The notes below the pieces were generated by a model. That model saw only the letters and a list, made by a program, of their open reading frames with translations, made no database searches and had not been told where the DNA came from. DNA of 64,000 nucleotides from Arthrobacter sp. FW306-07-I (GTDB lineage: Bacteria; Actinomycetota; Actinomycetes; Actinomycetales; Micrococcaceae). Each line of letters starts with the position of its first letter. Positions within the stretch are counted from its first letter, which is position 1. The DNA lies in the NCBI RefSeq assembly GCF_021800405.1, contig NZ_CP084550.1:2728001-2792000 (forward strand). The letters run 5' to 3'. The position numbers and the translations under genes are program-made. Positions 1 to 9,180 of this stretch are shown here, piece after piece.

Positions 1-1216
1 GTTCGAGGCTTTCGCGCGGCGGCTGCCCGACGGCCGGCGCTACGGCATCGTCGCCGGCACCGGGCGGCTCCTGGAGGGCATCGCCAACTTCCGGTTCGGC
101 GAGGCCGAACTGGAATTCCTGGAGCGTACGCACGTGGTCAACCGGGAGACGCTGGACTACCTGGCCAACTACAAATTCTCCGGCGACATCTGGGGCTATG
201 CCGAAGGCGACGCGTACTTCCCCAACTCCCCCATCCTGATCGTGGAGGCGTCATTCGCGGAGGCCTGCATGCTGGAGACCTACCTGCTGTCCGTACTCAA
301 CCACGACACCGCCATCGCCTCCGCCGCTTCGCGGATGGTGAGCGCGGCGGGTGGCCGGCCCTGCATCGAAATGGGTTCACGGCGCACCCATGAGGAAGCC
401 GCCACCGCATCGGCGCGGGCCGCCATCATCGCGGGCTTTGACAGCACCTCCAACCTTGAGGCGGGCATCCGCTACGGCGTGAAGACCGTGGGCACCGCCG
501 CCCACTCCTTCACCCTGCTGCACGATACCGAGCGGGAGGCGTTCGAGGCCCAGATTGCCTCGCTGGGCGAGGGAACGTCCCTCCTGGTGGACACGTACGA
601 CGTCGAAAAGGCAGTCCGCACGGCCGTTGACCTGGCAGGGCCGCGGCTGGGCGCCGTCCGGCTGGACTCGGGCGACCTGGTGGCCCAGGCGCAATGGGTG
701 CGCCGACTGCTGGACGACCTCGGCAACGAGCACACCAAGATCGTGGTCACCTCCGACCTGGATGAGTACGCCATCGCGGCGCTGCAGTCAGCCCCCGTGG
801 ACTCCTATGGGGTAGGCACCTCGCTGGTGACCGGTTCGGGCGCCCCCACGGCCAGCATGGTCTACAAACTTGTCAGCCGCACGGACGATGACGGCAACTT
901 CGTGTCCGTGGCCAAAGCGGCCAAGAACAAGGCAAGCGTGGGCGGGCGCAAGTACGCACTGCGGAAGTTGGACGAACGCGGCAGGGCCACCACCGAGGTG
1001 GTGGGCGTGGGCCACCGCCCGGAGGACGACGGCAACGACCGTCCACTGCTGCAGCAGTTCATGAAAAATGGCGAGCTGATTCCGGGCTGGACCGGGCACG
1101 AGGGCGTGCTCCGCGCGCGGCAGCGCCATGAGGACTCCATGGCGGAACTGCCGCCCGTGGTCAACCGCCTGCAGCGCGGCGAAGCCGCAATTCCCACTCT
1201 CTATGAAGACAACTGA
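1..1216 (+). CDS. pncB: Nicotinate phosphoribosyltransferase, 5'-truncated by the window edge
   Basis: Converts nicotinate plus PRPP (with ATP) to nicotinate mononucleotide, the entry step of the Preiss-Handler NAD salvage route, in the cytosol. The frame is open from base 2, giving 404 visible residues; roughly 25-30 N-terminal residues and the start codon lie outside the window. Family segments seen include SGDIWGYAEGDAYFPNSP, the HSFTLLHD segment with the histidine region, VRLDSGDL and VTSDLDEY. The nicotinamidase gene follows after 9 bases on the same strand, so the pair makes a nicotinamide-to-NaMN pathway. Family assignment is secure. Confidence 0.95.
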   Translation, partial: FEAFARRLPDGRRYGIVAGTGRLLEGIANFRFGEAELEFLERTHVVNRETLDYLANYKFSGDIWGYAEGDAYFPNSPILIVEASFAEACMLETYLLSVLNHDTAIASAASRMVSAAGGRPCIEMGSRRTHEEAATASARAAIIAGFDSTSNLEAGIRYGVKTVGTAAHSFTLLHDTEREAFEAQIASLGEGTSLLVDTYDVEKAVRTAVDLAGPRLGAVRLDSGDLVAQAQWVRRLLDDLGNEHTKIVVTSDLDEYAIAALQSAPVDSYGVGTSLVTGSGAPTASMVYKLVSRTDDDGNFVSVAKAAKNKASVGGRKYALRKLDERGRATTEVVGVGHRPEDDGNDRPLLQQFMKNGELIPGWTGHEGVLRARQRHEDSMAELPPVVNRLQRGEAAIPTLYEDN

Positions 1217-1225
1217 GGAGCACTG

Positions 1226-1861
1226 ATGGCCCGCGCTTTGATCATCGTGGATGTCCAGAACGATTTCTGCGAGGGTGGCTCGCTCGCTGTTCCGGGTGGG
1301 GCGGCCGTCGCCGGGGCCATCAGCGAGTACCTGGACTCCCACCACAGGGAATTCGACTATGTGGTGGCCACCCAGGACTGGCACATTGATCCCGGCAGCC
1401 ACTTCTCGGAGACGCCGGACTACAAGGACAGCTGGCCACGGCACTGCGTGGCAGGCAGCCGCGGAGCGGAGCTCCACCCGGACCTGGACACCGAATATGT
1501 GGACGCGTACTTCCGGAAAGGCCAGTTCGCTGCCGCCTACTCAGGATTCGAGGGCCTGCTGGCTCCGGAAGACGCCGTCCCCACCGGGGAGCGCAAGGCC
1601 GGTGGCGCCGCTGACATGGACGCGGAGTCGCTGGAGCCGGATGACGACGCCGTCGGCCTTGATGACTGGCTCCAGAGCCACGACGTGGAGGACCTGGTGG
1701 TGGTTGGCATCGCCACCGACTACTGCGTCAAGGCCACCGCCCTTGACGCCGTCCAGGCAGGCTACGGCGTCACGGTGGTGCGGTCGCTGACCGCCGGCAT
1801 CGCCGAGGACCTGGAGGACACCGTTGCCGAACTGGAACTCGGCGGGGCCGATATCGCCTGA
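1226..1861 (+). CDS. pncA: Nicotinamidase (isochorismatase-like cysteine hydrolase)
   Basis: Hydrolyses nicotinamide to nicotinate and ammonia, supplying the preceding phosphoribosyltransferase. The protein has 211 residues. The catalytic triad is visible as Asp9 (in IIVDVQNDFC), Lys98 (FRKGQF) and Cys167 (GIATDYCVKATALDAV); the metal site is Asp51, His53 and His59 (TQDWHIDPGSH). The ATG is preceded by GAGGAG, a good ribosome binding site. It ends 4 bases before the stop of the oppositely oriented helicase gene, with no terminator visible between them. PncA family members also activate pyrazinamide, but whether this one does cannot be told from sequence. Confidence 0.93.
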   Translation: MARALIIVDVQNDFCEGGSLAVPGGAAVAGAISEYLDSHHREFDYVVATQDWHIDPGSHFSETPDYKDSWPRHCVAGSRGAELHPDLDTEYVDAYFRKGQFAAAYSGFEGLLAPEDAVPTGERKAGGAADMDAESLEPDDDAVGLDDWLQSHDVEDLVVVGIATDYCVKATALDAVQAGYGVTVVRSLTAGIAEDLEDTVAELELGGADIA

Positions 1862-1865
1862 GCCG

Positions 1866-3650
1866 CTACTTGCGGCCCACGAACCAGTCCTGAAGCTTGC
1901 GCAGCCGGGACTTCAGCTGTTCCTCGTTGGCCTGGGCCACGGGAGGGCCGCCGCAAACGGTCCGTAGCTTGGTATGCACCACGCCGTGTGGCGTTCCGGT
2001 CCGGGCAGACCAGGCGGCCACGTTCTTGGCCAACTCGTTGCGCAGGTCCATCAGCATCCTGTGGTCAGGCACGGCCGGCACCGAACTCTCGGCGGCCGCG
2101 GCAGGAGCCTTCCGGTTCCTCCGGTTCAACTGCTCGTGCTGGCGTTGGCGCAGGAGCATCCCCACCTGCTCCGCGTCCAGGAGCCCCGGGATGCCCAGGA
2201 AGTCCATCTCGTCGTCGGACCCCACCTCGCCGCCGGTGCCAAACTCGCCGCCGTCGAACAGGACCCGGTCAAAGGAGGCCTGCGAGTCGAGCGCCTCGAA
2301 CTTGCCCTTGGTCAGGCTGTCCGAGGCCTTCTCCTCCCGGTTGGCCTCGTCCATCAGCGAATCTTCCGGGTTGAACAGGCCGTCGCCGTCCTCCTTTTCC
2401 GGCCGGTCCAGCGCGTGGTCCCGCTCCATCTCCATGGAGTTGGCCAGCGCCATAAGCTGCGGGACAGAAGGCAGGAAGACCGACGCCGTCTCGCCCCTTT
2501 TGCGGGCACGCACGAAGCGGCCCACGGCCTGGGCGAAGAACAGCGGAGTGGACGTCGAGGTGGCGTAAACACCGACAGAGAGCCGGGGCACATCAACGCC
2601 TTCGGACACCATGCGCACGGCCACCATCCAGCGCTTGTCGCCGGCGGAAAATTCCTCGATCTTGCTGGACGCCTTGGCGTCGTCGGAGAGGATGACGGTG
2701 GGTGATTCGCCGGTGATCCTTTTCAGCTGCCCGGCATAGGCGCGGGCGTCCTCGTGGTCGGTGGCGATGACCAGGCCGCCGGCGTCGGGCACGGTACGTC
2801 GTACCTCGCTGAGCCGTTTGTCGGCGCCGGCCAGGACGGCGGGAATCCACTCCCCCGCGGGGTTCAGCGCCGTCCGCCAGGCATGGGACGTGATGTCCTT
2901 GGTTACCGCCGCCTCGCCAAGCGACGCCGCCATCTCCTCGCCGGCGCTGGTGCGCCAGCGCATCTGGCCCGAGTAGGCCATGAACATCACAGGACGCACC
3001 ACGTGGTCCCGGAGGGCGTTGCCGTAACCATAGGTGTAGTCGGCCTTGGAGCGCCGGATGCCGTCCCGGTCCTCCGCATACTCCACGAACGGGATGGGCG
3101 AGGTGTCCGAGCGGAACGGCGTACCGGTCAGGGACAGCCGGCGCACGGCGGGATCGAACGCTTCGCGCAGTCCGTCACCCCAGGACAGAGCTTCGCCGCC
3201 ATGGTGGATCTCGTCCAGGATCACCAGGGTGCGGGCAGCCTCTGTCTTGGCGCGGTGCAGCATTGGCTTGCTGGCTACCTGGGCATAGGTGACGGCGACG
3301 CCGATGAAGCCACGGCCGTGCTGGCCGTCGGAGTTCTTGAAGTTGGGGTCGATGGCGATACCCACCTTGGCGGCCGCGTCGGCCCACTGGCGCTTCAGGT
3401 GGTCCGTGGGCGCAACGATGGTCACGCGGTTCACGGCACCCGAATCGATCAGGGTGGAAGCGATCCGCAGCGCAAAGGTGGTTTTACCGGCACCGGGGGT
3501 TGCCACCGCGAGGAAGTCTCGGGGACTGTTCTTCAGGTAGACATCGAGGGCTTCCTGCTGCCAGGCACGGAGTTTCGGGGCGGTTCCCCAGGCTGCACGT
3601 TCCGGGTAGGCCGGAGGCAGGGTGGGGCCGCCAAAGAGCGTCTCCGTCAC
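1866..3650 (-). CDS. DEAD/DEAH-box superfamily 2 helicase
   Basis: 594-residue ATP-dependent nucleic acid helicase of the XPB/ResIII-like type. Motif I is ATPGAGKTT (residues about 50-58), motif II is DEIHH (146-150), motif III is SLTGTPFRSD, and the second RecA-like domain carries VSEGVDVPRL and the motif VI region QAVGRFVRARK. The C-terminal third is charged with a helical tail and no recognised domain. The GTG start overlaps the stop of the upstream DUF3039 gene by one base (TAGTG), implying translational coupling. The exact substrate is unknown; a repair or RNA role is inference only. Confidence 0.88.
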   Translation of the reverse strand: MTETLFGGPTLPPAYPERAAWGTAPKLRAWQQEALDVYLKNSPRDFLAVATPGAGKTTFALRIASTLIDSGAVNRVTIVAPTDHLKRQWADAAAKVGIAIDPNFKNSDGQHGRGFIGVAVTYAQVASKPMLHRAKTEAARTLVILDEIHHGGEALSWGDGLREAFDPAVRRLSLTGTPFRSDTSPIPFVEYAEDRDGIRRSKADYTYGYGNALRDHVVRPVMFMAYSGQMRWRTSAGEEMAASLGEAAVTKDITSHAWRTALNPAGEWIPAVLAGADKRLSEVRRTVPDAGGLVIATDHEDARAYAGQLKRITGESPTVILSDDAKASSKIEEFSAGDKRWMVAVRMVSEGVDVPRLSVGVYATSTSTPLFFAQAVGRFVRARKRGETASVFLPSVPQLMALANSMEMERDHALDRPEKEDGDGLFNPEDSLMDEANREEKASDSLTKGKFEALDSQASFDRVLFDGGEFGTGGEVGSDDEMDFLGIPGLLDAEQVGMLLRQRQHEQLNRRNRKAPAAAAESSVPAVPDHRMLMDLRNELAKNVAAWSARTGTPHGVVHTKLRTVCGGPPVAQANEEQLKSRLRKLQDWFVGRK

Positions 3651-3979
3651 TACTTGTCGTTGCCCGAGCCGCCCGGACCCTTTCCGCCGTCGTTGCCCGG
3701 CCGGAGGCCTTCATAGACTTCCTTGCACTCGGGGCAGACCGGGAACTTCTTCGGGTCCCGGCCCGGGGTCCAAACCTTGCCGCACAGCGCAATGACAGGT
3801 TCCCCGGTCATGGCGGACTCCATGATCTTTTCCTTCCGCACATAGTGTGCGAAGCGCTCCCGGTCGCCCGGCTCCACTTCCTGGCGCAGTTCCTCGCGCT
3901 CAATGGTGGCCGTGGACGTTCCAGCCCCGGAAAGCTCGCGCATCGGGTCGTTTTCGAGAGGGTCCGTCATGCTAGTCAT
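3650..3979 (-). CDS. DUF3039 family protein
   Basis: Small actinobacterial protein of about 109 residues of unknown function. The conserved core reads GDRERFAHYVRKEKIMESA, followed by ALCGKVWTPGRDPKKFPVCP and CPECKEVYE, so three cysteines could form a treble-clef or ribbon-like metal site. The C-terminus is Gly-rich. Start choice: MTSMTDPLENDP at 3979; the second ATG at 3970 is equally possible, and an open extension upstream to about 4084 lacks family similarity. It is translationally coupled to the helicase downstream, and this neighbourhood suggests a partner role, which is inference. Confidence 0.85.
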   Translation of the reverse strand: MTSMTDPLENDPMRELSGAGTSTATIEREELRQEVEPGDRERFAHYVRKEKIMESAMTGEPVIALCGKVWTPGRDPKKFPVCPECKEVYEGLRPGNDGGKGPGGSGNDK

Positions 3980-4096
3980 GCCATCCATCTTAGCCGTTCC
4001 GTCGGCCGGACGTTCGACGGCGGCACGCCCGCAGCGGGGTCCGGCACCGGCCGCCGCCGTACTTTTTGCTCCCTGGCGGCGCACCCGCAGGCGTTG

Positions 4097-4876
4097 CTAC
4101 AGTCCCTGCCAGGCGGGCTTGTTTTCGTAGGTGTGGCGGTAGAAATCCGCCAGTTTCAAGGCCGAGGCAGCGGCTTCGTCCAACAGGACCGTGGCATGCG
4201 GATGGAACTGGAGCACGGATGCCGGGCAGATGGCAGCCACCGGCCCCTCCACGAAGTCGCGGACGGCCTGGGCCTTCTGCGCGCCGGTGGCCACGAGGAC
4301 CACGTGGCGCGCCGCCATGATGGTGGCCAGGCCCTGGGTGATGACGTGGTGGGGCACTTCGGCAAGGCTGTTGAAGAACCGGGCGTTGTCCCGGCGTGTC
4401 TGCTCGATCAGGCTTTTGATCCGCGTCCGGGAGGCGAAGGAAGAGGCCGGTTCGTTGAAGCCGATGTGCCCGTCGGTGCCCACGCCGAGCAACTGCAGGT
4501 CCACTCCGCCTGCCGCGATGATGGCCTGTTCATAGGCTTCGCAGGCAGCGGGGATGTCGGCCGCGGTTCCGTCGGGGCCATGGACGTTCTCCGGCGCGAT
4601 ATTCACCCGGTTGGTGAATTCCCGGCGGACCACCTCGCGGTAGGACTCGGGGTGGCCGGCGGGCAGGCCCACGTACTCGTCCAGCGCATATGCCGAGGCC
4701 CTGCTGAAGTCCAGGCCCTGGTCATGCCGCGCCGCGAGCTCGTTGTAGACGGGCAGCGGTGACGAGCCCGTGGCCAGGCCCAGGACAGCGTCGGGTTTTC
4801 TCCGGATCAGCTGTTCAATGGCGTCGGCAGCGAGCTTTCCGATCTGCCTGCTGCCGCCAAGGATCACAATCTCCAT
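4097..4876 (-). CDS. nagB: Glucosamine-6-phosphate deaminase
   Basis: Converts glucosamine-6-phosphate to fructose-6-phosphate and ammonia, linking amino-sugar breakdown to glycolysis. The 259-residue product has the usual length for the family. Motifs are LATGSSPLPVY (residues about 34-44), ALDEYVGL with the catalytic Asp66, and GVGTDGHIGFNEP with catalytic His137. The start was set at MEIVILGG because GGAAAGGA lies just upstream; an open extension to 4969 has no family match. Bacterial forms can be activated by GlcNAc-6-phosphate, but that property was not judged here. No other nag gene is in the window. Confidence 0.95.
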   Translation of the reverse strand: MEIVILGGSRQIGKLAADAIEQLIRRKPDAVLGLATGSSPLPVYNELAARHDQGLDFSRASAYALDEYVGLPAGHPESYREVVRREFTNRVNIAPENVHGPDGTAADIPAACEAYEQAIIAAGGVDLQLLGVGTDGHIGFNEPASSFASRTRIKSLIEQTRRDNARFFNSLAEVPHHVITQGLATIMAARHVVLVATGAQKAQAVRDFVEGPVAAICPASVLQFHPHATVLLDEAAASALKLADFYRHTYENKPAWQGL

Positions 4877-4895
4877 GGTGTTCCTTTCCTTGAAG

Positions 4896-6467
4896 TCAGC
4901 GGTTGACGGTGACTTGTGCCAGAAGCTCGGGTCCGCGCGCGTCCAGCCACTTGCCGCCCAGCCGGACACCGGCCAGGAAGAGGACCAGGCCCAGGACGAT
5001 GCCTGCCGCCAGGGTGAGCCAGCCGAACAGGATGTTCCCGGTCACAGCGTTTGCCACCAGCAGCGCGGCCTCGGGCAGGACCAAAACGATCAGGACCAGC
5101 ATGCCGACGAACTGCACGGCCATGGTCTGCCCCACGTTTCCGGGAGGCTTCTTGAACGGGCTGTCCCCGGGCAGCGGGACGATGACTGCATAACGGGCAG
5201 AGACCACCGAGGACAGGCCCAGGCCGGTGAAGAGGATGCCCAGGCTGAGCCCCAGCTGCCCGGGCAACGCCGCCCAATTGCCGGTGAACGCCGCGTAGCC
5301 CACCGAGAACACCAACACCACCGGCAGGGCGAACGCCAGGCACGCCAATGCCCTGCCCAGCCTGTCGGCCACGCCGCGGACGCCAGTGGCCAGGTGCAGC
5401 GCGAAAGCGGTGTTGTCGTAGGAGACGTCGGCTGAGATTGACCAGGCCAGGATGAAGGCGGCCAGCGGCGCCAGGAAGGCCAGGCTGCCGTAGCTTCCGG
5501 TTTGTGTCCCTTGGAACGCCAGCACCACGGGAAGCAGCGGGATTACCACCAGGGAACCTGAGTAGCGCGGGTCCCGGAACCAGTAGGTGAGCGACCTTGC
5601 CATCACGGCACCGGCAGGGGTGGCAGGCAGCACACCGAACAGCCCCAGCCTGCCGCTCCTGCGCTTCCCTGCACCGGCATAGGGCGGGGTGACCAGGGCG
5701 CGCTCAAGCAGCAGCTTCCAGCACCAGGCGAGGGCACCCAGGACAGCCACCGAAAGCAGCAGTTTCACCCCGGCCTCAGCGGGCCGGGCCGACGCAATAT
5801 CACCGCCGAGCGCCCACGGGGCGCCCAGCGGCGTCCAGGACAGGGTCCGGGCGAACTCCGGCAGGAACCCCGTGGATGCGGAGATGCCGCGCCCGACGCC
5901 GGCCACGATGGGGCCCAGCAGGACCAGGGGCACCATGAACGCGATGGCGCTGATGTCCTTGAACCGGCGGGAAGCAGCCAGGCTTGCCGTAGCTGTGGTC
6001 ACCACCTTGGCGAGGACCACGCAGGTCATGACGCCAAGGCATGCGCCGAGCAGGGCTGCGAGCGCGGGCAGCACCCCGCGGGACCAGGTGACCACGGTGG
6101 ACAAGGCCACGACCGCGGTGGCCAGGCCGGGGATGCCAATCAGCCCGCCAAGCGCCAGGCCGGCGAGCAGCTGCTTCATGGGTATGGCGAAGGTGGTGAA
6201 GCGGGCCGGGTCGAGGGTCATGTCCGTGGCCGAGGCCACCACCGGAACCACACCCCAGCCCAGCACCGCTGCGGAACCGCCCAGGACCACCGCCGTATGG
6301 GCGGTCGCTGGTCCGGCGCCCCGGAGCAGGATCAGGGCAAGGACCAGCGTTGCCACGACTCCCAGCGCGTAGAGCCCGGCGATGGCCATGCCCACCAGCT
6401 GCCAGGGGCTGCGGCGCAGTCCGTTGCGCAGCAGCGTGAGCTTGAGCCTCAGAAGGTGCGCAACCAT
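4896..6467 (-). CDS. ABC exporter permease, multi-spanning
   Basis: 523-residue integral membrane protein with many hydrophobic segments (about 10-12 by eye), alternating with short Arg/Lys loops such as RRFKD and KKPPGN. No catalytic motif. It is the membrane half of an ABC-2-like exporter: its start overlaps the end of the ATP-binding subunit by 19 bases, so the two are translationally coupled. Substrate unknown; similar two-gene systems in actinobacteria are annotated only as ABC transporters. Stop is 19 bases upstream of the nagB start region, so cotranscription with nagB is likely. Confidence 0.82.
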   Translation of the reverse strand: MVAHLLRLKLTLLRNGLRRSPWQLVGMAIAGLYALGVVATLVLALILLRGAGPATAHTAVVLGGSAAVLGWGVVPVVASATDMTLDPARFTTFAIPMKQLLAGLALGGLIGIPGLATAVVALSTVVTWSRGVLPALAALLGACLGVMTCVVLAKVVTTATASLAASRRFKDISAIAFMVPLVLLGPIVAGVGRGISASTGFLPEFARTLSWTPLGAPWALGGDIASARPAEAGVKLLLSVAVLGALAWCWKLLLERALVTPPYAGAGKRRSGRLGLFGVLPATPAGAVMARSLTYWFRDPRYSGSLVVIPLLPVVLAFQGTQTGSYGSLAFLAPLAAFILAWSISADVSYDNTAFALHLATGVRGVADRLGRALACLAFALPVVLVFSVGYAAFTGNWAALPGQLGLSLGILFTGLGLSSVVSARYAVIVPLPGDSPFKKPPGNVGQTMAVQFVGMLVLIVLVLPEAALLVANAVTGNILFGWLTLAAGIVLGLVLFLAGVRLGGKWLDARGPELLAQVTVNR

Positions 6468-7243
6468 TCCAGCCCCTCCGTGTGGCTGTGTCCGCCGACC
6501 AGCTGCACGAACCGGTCCTCAAGGGACATGCCGGCGCGCACTTCGTCAACGGTTCCTGCGGCCAGGAGCCTGCCCCGGGCTACCACCGCGACGTGGTCGC
6601 ACATGCGCTGCACCAGGTCCATCACGTGGCTGGAGACAATGACGGTTCCGCCGGAGGCCACATACCGGTCCAGGATGGAGCGGATGTTCGCGGCCGATAC
6701 CGGATCGACGGCTTCGAAGGGCTCGTCCAGCACCAGGAGCCGCGGCGCATGGATCAGGGCCGACGCCAGGGCAATCTTCTTGGTCATGCCTGCGGAGTAG
6801 TCCACCACCAGCGTGCCGGCATCCTGGGTAAGGTCCATGGCTGCCAGCAGCTCGCCCACCCGGGCCGCCACCACCGCCTTGTCCATGCCCCGCAGCAGCC
6901 CGGCATACGTGATCAGCTGCTCTCCGCTGAGCCGGTCGAACAGGCGGACGCCGTCAGGCAGGATGCCCATGAGCCGTTTGGCTTCCAGCGGGTGCTGCCA
7001 CACGTCCACGCCGTGCACCACGGCGGTGCCGAAGTCCGGACGCAGGAGGCCCGTCGCCATGGAAAGCGTGGTGGTCTTGCCTGCACCGTTGGGTCCGACG
7101 ATGCCGAAAAACGAACCGGCAGGCACCTCCAGGCTGATGCCGTCCACCGCGATTTTCCCGCCGAACCGTTTGGCCAGCCCACGGAGGGAAAGGGCCGCCG
7201 TTGGGCCGGAACTCGGCGCCGGGCCAGGTGTCGGAGCAGTCAT
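6449..7243 (-). CDS. ABC transporter ATP-binding protein
   Basis: 264-residue nucleotide-binding subunit partnering the overlapping permease. Walker A GPNGAGKTT is at residues 50-58 and Walker B LLVLDEP is at about 169-175, followed by the D-loop and a switch histidine in VIVSSHV. The signature motif is degenerate, YSAGMTKK at about 149-156 in place of LSGGQ, a form seen in the CcmA/NatA-like exporter branch. The ATG is 50 bases from the divergent antiporter ATG, so the short gap must hold both promoters. Substrate unknown. Confidence 0.9.
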   Translation of the reverse strand: MTAPTPGPAPSSGPTAALSLRGLAKRFGGKIAVDGISLEVPAGSFFGIVGPNGAGKTTTLSMATGLLRPDFGTAVVHGVDVWQHPLEAKRLMGILPDGVRLFDRLSGEQLITYAGLLRGMDKAVVAARVGELLAAMDLTQDAGTLVVDYSAGMTKKIALASALIHAPRLLVLDEPFEAVDPVSAANIRSILDRYVASGGTVIVSSHVMDLVQRMCDHVAVVARGRLLAAGTVDEVRAGMSLEDRFVQLVGGHSHTEGLEWLRTF

Positions 7244-7293
7244 GGTGCCAGCCTAGTCCGCGGGCCAGCTCCGCGGGGTGCGAGACTTACGGA

Positions 7294-9168
7294 ATGGACA
7301 TCGCGTTGGGTTTGCTGGTGATCGTTGCCGTGGTGTGCGCCGGCAGTGCCTTGGGCCGCAAACTGAATATCCCGGTTCCCCTGGTGTTGGTCCTGGCCGG
7401 GGTGGCGGGATCGTTCCTGCCGCTCATTCCGCCGGTTGTGCTAAACCCGGAGCTGGTGCTGGTTGGCCTGCTGCCGCCGTTGCTGTACGCGGCCGCCTTC
7501 CGCACGTCGCTGTTCGACTTCAAGACCAACCGCCGCTCCATTGGGCTGCTGTCCGTGGGATACGTCATTTTCGGCACCCTGGGCGTGGGGTTGGTGGTGT
7601 GGTGGCTGTTTCCGGAGATCCCGTTGGCGGCCGCCTTCGCCCTGGGCGCGGTGGTGGCGCCTCCGGATGCGGTGGCGGCCACCGCCATCGCCCGGAAAGT
7701 GGGAATGCCGCGCCGGATCGTCAACATCCTGGAAGGCGAATCGCTGGTCAACGACGCCACAGCGCTGGTGTGCCTGCGGGCGGCAGTGGCCGCCATCGCG
7801 GGCTCGGTGTCCGCGCTGGACGTGGCCGGCGGGTTCGTGGTGGCCGCGGGCGGCGGCCTGGCGGTGGGCCTCGCCGTGGCGTATGTCCTCACCGAAATCC
7901 GAAAACGGGTGCACAACGTGGCCATCAACACCTCCACATCGCTGATGGCACCCTTCGTTGCATACCTCCCGGCCGAGGCCATCCACGCCTCCGGTGTGCT
8001 CGCCGTCGTCGTCACCGGCCTGGTGATGGGCACCAAGGCGCCGTCCATGCCCAACGGCGCCGCGCGGCAAAGCGCCAGGAGCAACTGGGACACCATCCAG
8101 TTCCTGCTGGAGAACTCCGTGTTCCTGCTCATCGGCCTGCAGGTGCGGACCATCGTCGAGAGCGTCCAGGACGATTCGCTCGGAGCGGGCCGCGTGTGGT
8201 TCGGCTGCGCGGTGGTCCTGCTGGCCGTGCTGGTACTGCGGCCGGTCTGGGTCTTCCCCGCGACCTACCTGCCCCGCCTGATCCCTTCGGTACGGCGGTC
8301 GGACCCGGCGCCGCCCTGGCAGTTCCCGGCCATCGTGTCGTGGGCAGGAATGCGGGGTGTGGTCACCCTGGCCGCGGTACTCACGCTGCCCGACGACCTG
8401 CAGCACCGCAACGTGCTGGTCCTGGCGGCCATGGTGGTGGTGGGCGGCACGCTGGTACTGCAGGGATTCACGCTGCCGGCCCTGGTCCGGGCACTGGGGC
8501 TGCCGGGGCCGGACCGGCGGGAGGACGCCCTGAACCAGGCCTCGCTGATGCAGCTGGCTACAGCTGCGGGGATGGAGCGGCTGGAGCAGCTGCGGCGCGG
8601 GAGCGACCCGCCGGAGGTCATGGACATGCTGCGGCGCCGGACGCAGGAACGCGGGTTGGCAGCCTGGGAGCGCCTGGGCAGGCCGACGGCCGAGGCGGCC
8701 ACGCCCAGCCAGCGCTATGCCCAGCTGCGGATGGCGATGCTGGAGGCTGAGCGGGACAAGGTGCTGGAGCTCAGGCGCGGCGGGGACTTTGCCCATGAGG
8801 TCCTCAGCGAAGTCCTGGAACGGCTGGACGTGGAGGAGTCCATGCTCGACGCCTCCCTCAATGAGCTCGATTCCGCCGCCGACGGTGGCGGCGAGGGGCT
8901 GTCCCAGCCGGGCGGTGTGTGCGACCACCTGACGGCTGCCATGCCGGCGCCGGTCCCCGACAACCCGGCCTGTTCCGGGTGCGAGCGGGAGGGCACCTCG
9001 CCGGTGCACCTGCGCATGTGCCTTGCCTGCGGGACCGTCGGCTGCTGCGACTCCTCCGCTGGGCGCCACGCCAGCCGGCACTTCAAGGACACGGGCCACC
9101 CCGTCATGCGCAGCGCAGAACCCGGCGAAGACTGGCGCTGGTGCTACGTGGACGAGCTGCTGGGCTGA
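7294..9168 (+). CDS. Na+/H+ antiporter (CPA1/NhaP-like) with C-terminal UBP-type zinc finger
   Basis: 624-residue inner-membrane cation:proton antiporter. Residues 1-420 form the multi-spanning exchanger domain, with the CPA1 signatures VVAPPDAVAATA (about 121-132) and GESLVNDATALV (148-159), and a later SWAGMRGVVTLA segment. Residues 420-530 are a charged helical cytosolic region. From about residue 540 there is a complete UBP-type zinc finger: Cys543, His545, CSGC, CLACGTVGCC, GRHASRHF, TGHPVMRS and a final DWRWCYVDE. The start was placed at MDIALGLL, where the first membrane helix begins; an open extension to 7201 overlaps the divergent ABC gene. Ion specificity (Na+, K+ or both) is not decidable here. 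Confidence 0.92.
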   Translation: MDIALGLLVIVAVVCAGSALGRKLNIPVPLVLVLAGVAGSFLPLIPPVVLNPELVLVGLLPPLLYAAAFRTSLFDFKTNRRSIGLLSVGYVIFGTLGVGLVVWWLFPEIPLAAAFALGAVVAPPDAVAATAIARKVGMPRRIVNILEGESLVNDATALVCLRAAVAAIAGSVSALDVAGGFVVAAGGGLAVGLAVAYVLTEIRKRVHNVAINTSTSLMAPFVAYLPAEAIHASGVLAVVVTGLVMGTKAPSMPNGAARQSARSNWDTIQFLLENSVFLLIGLQVRTIVESVQDDSLGAGRVWFGCAVVLLAVLVLRPVWVFPATYLPRLIPSVRRSDPAPPWQFPAIVSWAGMRGVVTLAAVLTLPDDLQHRNVLVLAAMVVVGGTLVLQGFTLPALVRALGLPGPDRREDALNQASLMQLATAAGMERLEQLRRGSDPPEVMDMLRRRTQERGLAAWERLGRPTAEAATPSQRYAQLRMAMLEAERDKVLELRRGGDFAHEVLSEVLERLDVEESMLDASLNELDSAADGGGEGLSQPGGVCDHLTAAMPAPVPDNPACSGCEREGTSPVHLRMCLACGTVGCCDSSAGRHASRHFKDTGHPVMRSAEPGEDWRWCYVDELLG

Positions 9169-9180
9169 CAGGGTGGTGTC

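Noticed and set aside
4023..4096. Possible small gene between nagB and the DUF3039 gene
   Set aside because: The gap is short, the extension of the DUF3039 frame is Arg/Ala/Gly shadow sequence, and no start with a ribosome binding site is seen.
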